DNA from: Flavobacterium akiainvivens
Lineage (GTDB): Bacteria; Bacteroidota; Bacteroidia; Flavobacteriales; Flavobacteriaceae
Length of the DNA stretch: 64,000 nt
Reading direction: 5' to 3'
Assembly: GCF_001278115.1 (NCBI RefSeq)
Contig: NZ_LIYD01000005.1
Coordinates: forward strand, 3,437,717 to 3,501,716
Made by a program: the position numbers and the translations under genes. This document shows, in pieces, positions 61,553 through 64,000 of this stretch (its first letter is position 1; each line of letters opens with the position of its first letter). The notes under the pieces were generated by a model. The model was given only the letters and a program-made list of their open reading frames with translations, was not told the DNA's origin and did no database searches.

Positions 61553-62143
61553 ATGTTTACAGGAATTATTGAAACGGCCGCTACCATAAAGCAAATAGTT
61601 AAAGACAACGACAACATACACTACACCCTTACAAGCCCTATTACCCACGAACTTAAGATAGACCAGAGCCTTGCGCACGATGGTGTATGCCTTACCGTAG
61701 TGGCTATAGATGCCGAAAGCTATACCGTAACCGCCATTAAGGAAACCCTTGAAAAAACCAACCTTAAGGGCTGGGCCGAAGGCGGCACCGTAAACCTGGA
61801 GCGCGCCATGAAGCTGGGCGACAGGCTCGACGGGCACATTGTACAGGGCCACGTAGACCAGACCGGCATATGCGTAAGTGTAGAAGAAGCCGGCGGCAGC
61901 TGGTATTTTACCTTTGAATATGAAGCAGGCCCGGGCAACATTACCATAGAAAAAGGTTCTATATGCGTTAACGGTGTGAGCCTTACCGTAGTAAACTCTC
62001 AGGATAACCGCTTTAGCGTAGCTATTATACCGTATACTTTTGAGCATACTAACTTTAACGCCATTAAAGCCGGTACTACCGTAAACCTTGAGTTTGATGT
62101 AGTGGGCAAGTATGTAGCACGCCTGCACGCGCTAAGGGCATAA
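61553..62143 (+). CDS. ribE: Riboflavin synthase alpha chain
   Basis: A 196-residue enzyme that converts two lumazines to riboflavin. The start MFTGIIE is family-typical. Two lumazine-binding repeats are seen: LAHDGVCLTV in the first, ICVNGVSLTV in the second. RLDGHIVQGHVDQTG links them. The stop codon directly abuts the stop of the opposite-strand peroxidase gene. Confidence 0.95.
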   Translation: MFTGIIETAATIKQIVKDNDNIHYTLTSPITHELKIDQSLAHDGVCLTVVAIDAESYTVTAIKETLEKTNLKGWAEGGTVNLERAMKLGDRLDGHIVQGHVDQTGICVSVEEAGGSWYFTFEYEAGPGNITIEKGSICVNGVSLTVVNSQDNRFSVAIIPYTFEHTNFNAIKAGTTVNLEFDVVGKYVARLHALRA

Positions 62144-63325
62144 TTAAAGGTGCTGGTTGATAAACGGGTCTGTCCAGCGGGGGTCGCTAAAAATGGCCGG
62201 GTCTGTCAGGGTGTTTAAAAACAGCAGCAGCGCCACCTTGTCTTCCTGGCTAAGGTGCAGCTGGCGCGGCTGCCCGTTTGTATCTTTAAGGAAAGGCGAT
62301 AGCTGCGGGTGGTTTTGCACACCGCTGTCATAAAAGTCAATAACCTCCATAAGCGTATGGAAACGCCCGTCGTGCATATACGGCCCGGTAAGCTGTATGT
62401 TGCGCAGGGTGGGTATTTTAAAGGCGCCTTTCATGTTTATATTGTTGGGGTAGTGCTCAAACGCACCCTGGTCTGCCGCTGTATTAAGGTCGAGCCCATT
62501 GTTTATGGGGCCTGAGTTGGGGCTTACAAAAGCCTCGGTAGTATGGCAGCCGTAGCAGGCCAGGCCACCTTCGCTAAAAGGCTTCAGGAACAGGAACTTG
62601 CCCCGGTTTTCCTGCGCGCTGAAGTTAGGGAAATCATCGGCCATATTCGCCACCTGAACCCTTCCCCGGTCATACTTGGCATCATACGTAACCATACTCC
62701 TTATAAATTGCGAGAGCGCATCGGCAATCCTTATATTGCTTATATGGCTGTCGCCAAAGGCATCCTTAAACAGTTTGGCATAATACGGTTCTGCCGCTAC
62801 ACGCAGGCTTATCTGGTCAAGGGTAAGCCCCATTTCCTTTACATCTACTATGGGTAAAAGCGCCTGGTCTTCAAGGGTATTGGCCCTTTCATCATAAAAA
62901 AAGTGCCCGCGTTTATAAAAGCGGCTGTTAACCAGCGTCATACTGTTGCGGCGTGTAGACTCGCCATACAGCCCGGTGCTAAACGCCCCGTTGTCGGCAT
63001 AGGCCCTTTCGGTGCGGTGGCAGGAACCACAGGCGGTTGTGCGGTTTAGGCTCAGGTTTACATCATAAAACAGCACACGGCCCAGGGTAGCGCCATAATC
63101 AGTAATGGGGTTGTTATCGGGTGTGTTGTCTGTGCCGTTTATAGCGCTGGGCAAGAAGCCGTTATCGTTTGTGGTAAAGTAGCCCGGCAGGTTGAGGCTG
63201 TAATTATAAGGCGTTTGGGGCAGGTTAAGCAGGTATTCATAGCCGCTTTCGGTAACGGGGGTGTATTCCTTCTCGTCTGAACACGATACAAGCAGCGGCA
63301 ACAATAGCCATAAATACCTAAGCAT
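62144..63325 (-). CDS. Di-haem cytochrome-c peroxidase lipoprotein
   Basis: A 393-residue lipoprotein (lipobox Cys15 in LLVSCSDEKE) of the CcpA/MauG family, reducing hydrogen peroxide with electrons from cytochrome c. Two haem motifs are present: CGSCH (99-103) and CYGCH (257-261). The C-terminal NMKGAFKIPTLRNIQLTGPYMHDGRF fits the family, including a candidate Met ligand. SDEKE after the Cys resembles a surface-export motif, so it may face outward; this is inference. It could also be a MauG-like modification enzyme. Confidence 0.9.
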   Translation of the reverse strand: MLRYLWLLLPLLVSCSDEKEYTPVTESGYEYLLNLPQTPYNYSLNLPGYFTTNDNGFLPSAINGTDNTPDNNPITDYGATLGRVLFYDVNLSLNRTTACGSCHRTERAYADNGAFSTGLYGESTRRNSMTLVNSRFYKRGHFFYDERANTLEDQALLPIVDVKEMGLTLDQISLRVAAEPYYAKLFKDAFGDSHISNIRIADALSQFIRSMVTYDAKYDRGRVQVANMADDFPNFSAQENRGKFLFLKPFSEGGLACYGCHTTEAFVSPNSGPINNGLDLNTAADQGAFEHYPNNINMKGAFKIPTLRNIQLTGPYMHDGRFHTLMEVIDFYDSGVQNHPQLSPFLKDTNGQPRQLHLSQEDKVALLLFLNTLTDPAIFSDPRWTDPFINQHL

Positions 63326-63465
63326 AAGAGGGTTGATTGATGATTGGGGGTAAAAGTAATGCTTCTGTTTGAAGCTGTAGCTGATTAAGAAAAATTTAAC
63401 GTATGGTTGGCGTCACTACAGTGCAATTCTGAAGAGTACACCATTTTTTGGCCGGGGTGTAGCCT

Positions 63466-63473
63466 TAACTTTG
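63466..63473 (+). promoter_or_regulatory. -7 promoter element of the right-edge SDR gene
   Basis: TAACTTTG fits TAnnTTTG, 27 bases before the ATG at 63501. A TTTTTTG lies 15 bases upstream. Confidence 0.5.
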
Positions 63474-63500
63474 TAGTATAATTTTAAAAACCAATACATT

Positions 63501-64000
63501 ATGTCAGTAAATATAGCCCTTGTAACCGGCGGGAGCCGCGGGTTGGGCAAAAACATGGCGCTTGCCATAGCTAAAAAAGGCCTTAACGTTATTATTACCT
63601 ACAACAGCCAAAAGGCTGAGGCTGATGCCGTTGTGGCTGAAATCGAATCCCTGGGCCAAAAAGCCGCCGCCCTGCAGCTTAATGTGGGCGATGCCACTAC
63701 CTTTGATGCTTTCTATCAGCAGGTTAGCAGTGTTTTGAAAGAGGTGTTTAATGCCGATAAATTCGACTACCTGGTTAACAACGCAGGCATTGGCATACAT
63801 GCTTCTTTTGCCGAAACTACTATAGAACAGTTTGATAATCTGGTAGATATACATTTTAAAGGGGGCTTTTTTATGACCCAGAAAGCACTGCCACTGCTTA
63901 ACAACGGCGGGGGCATCATAAACATCTCTACAGGGCTGGCACGCTTTAGTACCCCTGGCTATGCGGCCTATGCCAGCATGAAGGGCGCGCTGGAAACCCT
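63501..64000 (+). CDS. SDR family oxidoreductase, cut by window edge
   Basis: The frame starts MSVNIALVTGGSRGLGKNMA at 63501 and stays open to the end (166 codons). The NAD(P) motif TGGSRGLG, YLVNNAGIG, the catalytic Ser (IINISTG) and the YAAYASMKG motif with active-site Tyr and Lys are all present. The order is that of classical SDRs. The substrate is unknown and the C-terminus is outside the window. Confidence 0.85.
   Translation, partial: MSVNIALVTGGSRGLGKNMALAIAKKGLNVIITYNSQKAEADAVVAEIESLGQKAAALQLNVGDATTFDAFYQQVSSVLKEVFNADKFDYLVNNAGIGIHASFAETTIEQFDNLVDIHFKGGFFMTQKALPLLNNGGGIINISTGLARFSTPGYAAYASMKGALET

Overview
The window comes from a member of the Bacteroidota, almost certainly a Flavobacteriaceae species (Flavobacterium-like). 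The evidence is type IX secretion (T9SS) sorting domains on several very large exported proteins, a PorP/SprF protein beside an OmpA-type protein, DUF4199 and YceD-rpmF-fabH-accB-accC gene neighbourhoods, surface lipoproteins with an acidic motif after the lipid cysteine, and many promoters of the Bacteroidota type (TAnnTTTG at -7 with TTG about 17-22 bases upstream). Most genes lie on the minus strand. The window looks like ordinary chromosome: no phage, CRISPR array, integrase or intact insertion sequence was seen.

Layout. 1-5.1 kb: the start of a secreted protein cut by the window edge, two tandem terminators and a 1472-residue beta-helix T9SS protein. 5.8-11.3 kb: a family 16 glucanase lipoprotein (+), two tandem membrane-bound TPR/LuxR-type regulators, and recX. 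11.3-15.5 kb: a nested palindromic repeat cluster, a JmjC-like cupin, and the OmpA-type/PorP pair. 15.9-17.7 kb: an SDR oxidoreductase with an AraC regulator (+). 18-20.2 kb: initiator tRNA-Met, rplY, prs, tRNA-Leu(CAA). 20.3-26.3 kb: a heavy-metal RND efflux operon (small exported protein, TolC, adaptor, CzcA-type pump). 26.4-37.2 kb: a potassium (kdp) cluster with a split KdpD, a separate histidine kinase, a porin, kdpC/B/A/F, a small conserved-looking gene and a sigma-54 activator. 37.5-55.2 kb: a DUF4199 protein, a repeat-rich gap, then four T9SS cargo genes (1099, 2431, 347 and 1539 residues). 55.3-61.5 kb: two small proteins, accC, accB, fabH, rpmF, the yceD-like gene and pdxA. 61.5-64 kb: riboflavin synthase (+), a di-haem cytochrome-c peroxidase lipoprotein (-), and an SDR gene cut by the right edge.

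How the parts fit. Three of the giant T9SS proteins (starting at 5105, 41803 and 49297 on the minus strand) share a homologous C-terminal module of about 560 residues ending in the same kind of sorting signal. The fourth giant (50562-55181) carries 11 SprB-like repeats and a type-B (gliding/CHU_C-like) C-terminus and is followed within 3 bases by a secreted endonuclease. Type-B cargo normally needs a PorP/SprF partner; the only such gene here is 35 kb away. The kdp cluster replaces the usual KdpE with an NtrC-type activator and has palindromic mobile-type repeats on both sides of kdpC. No wholly new defence or mobile system was found; the most unusual material is the T9SS cargo family, the rearranged kdp regulation, and several families of intergenic repeats.
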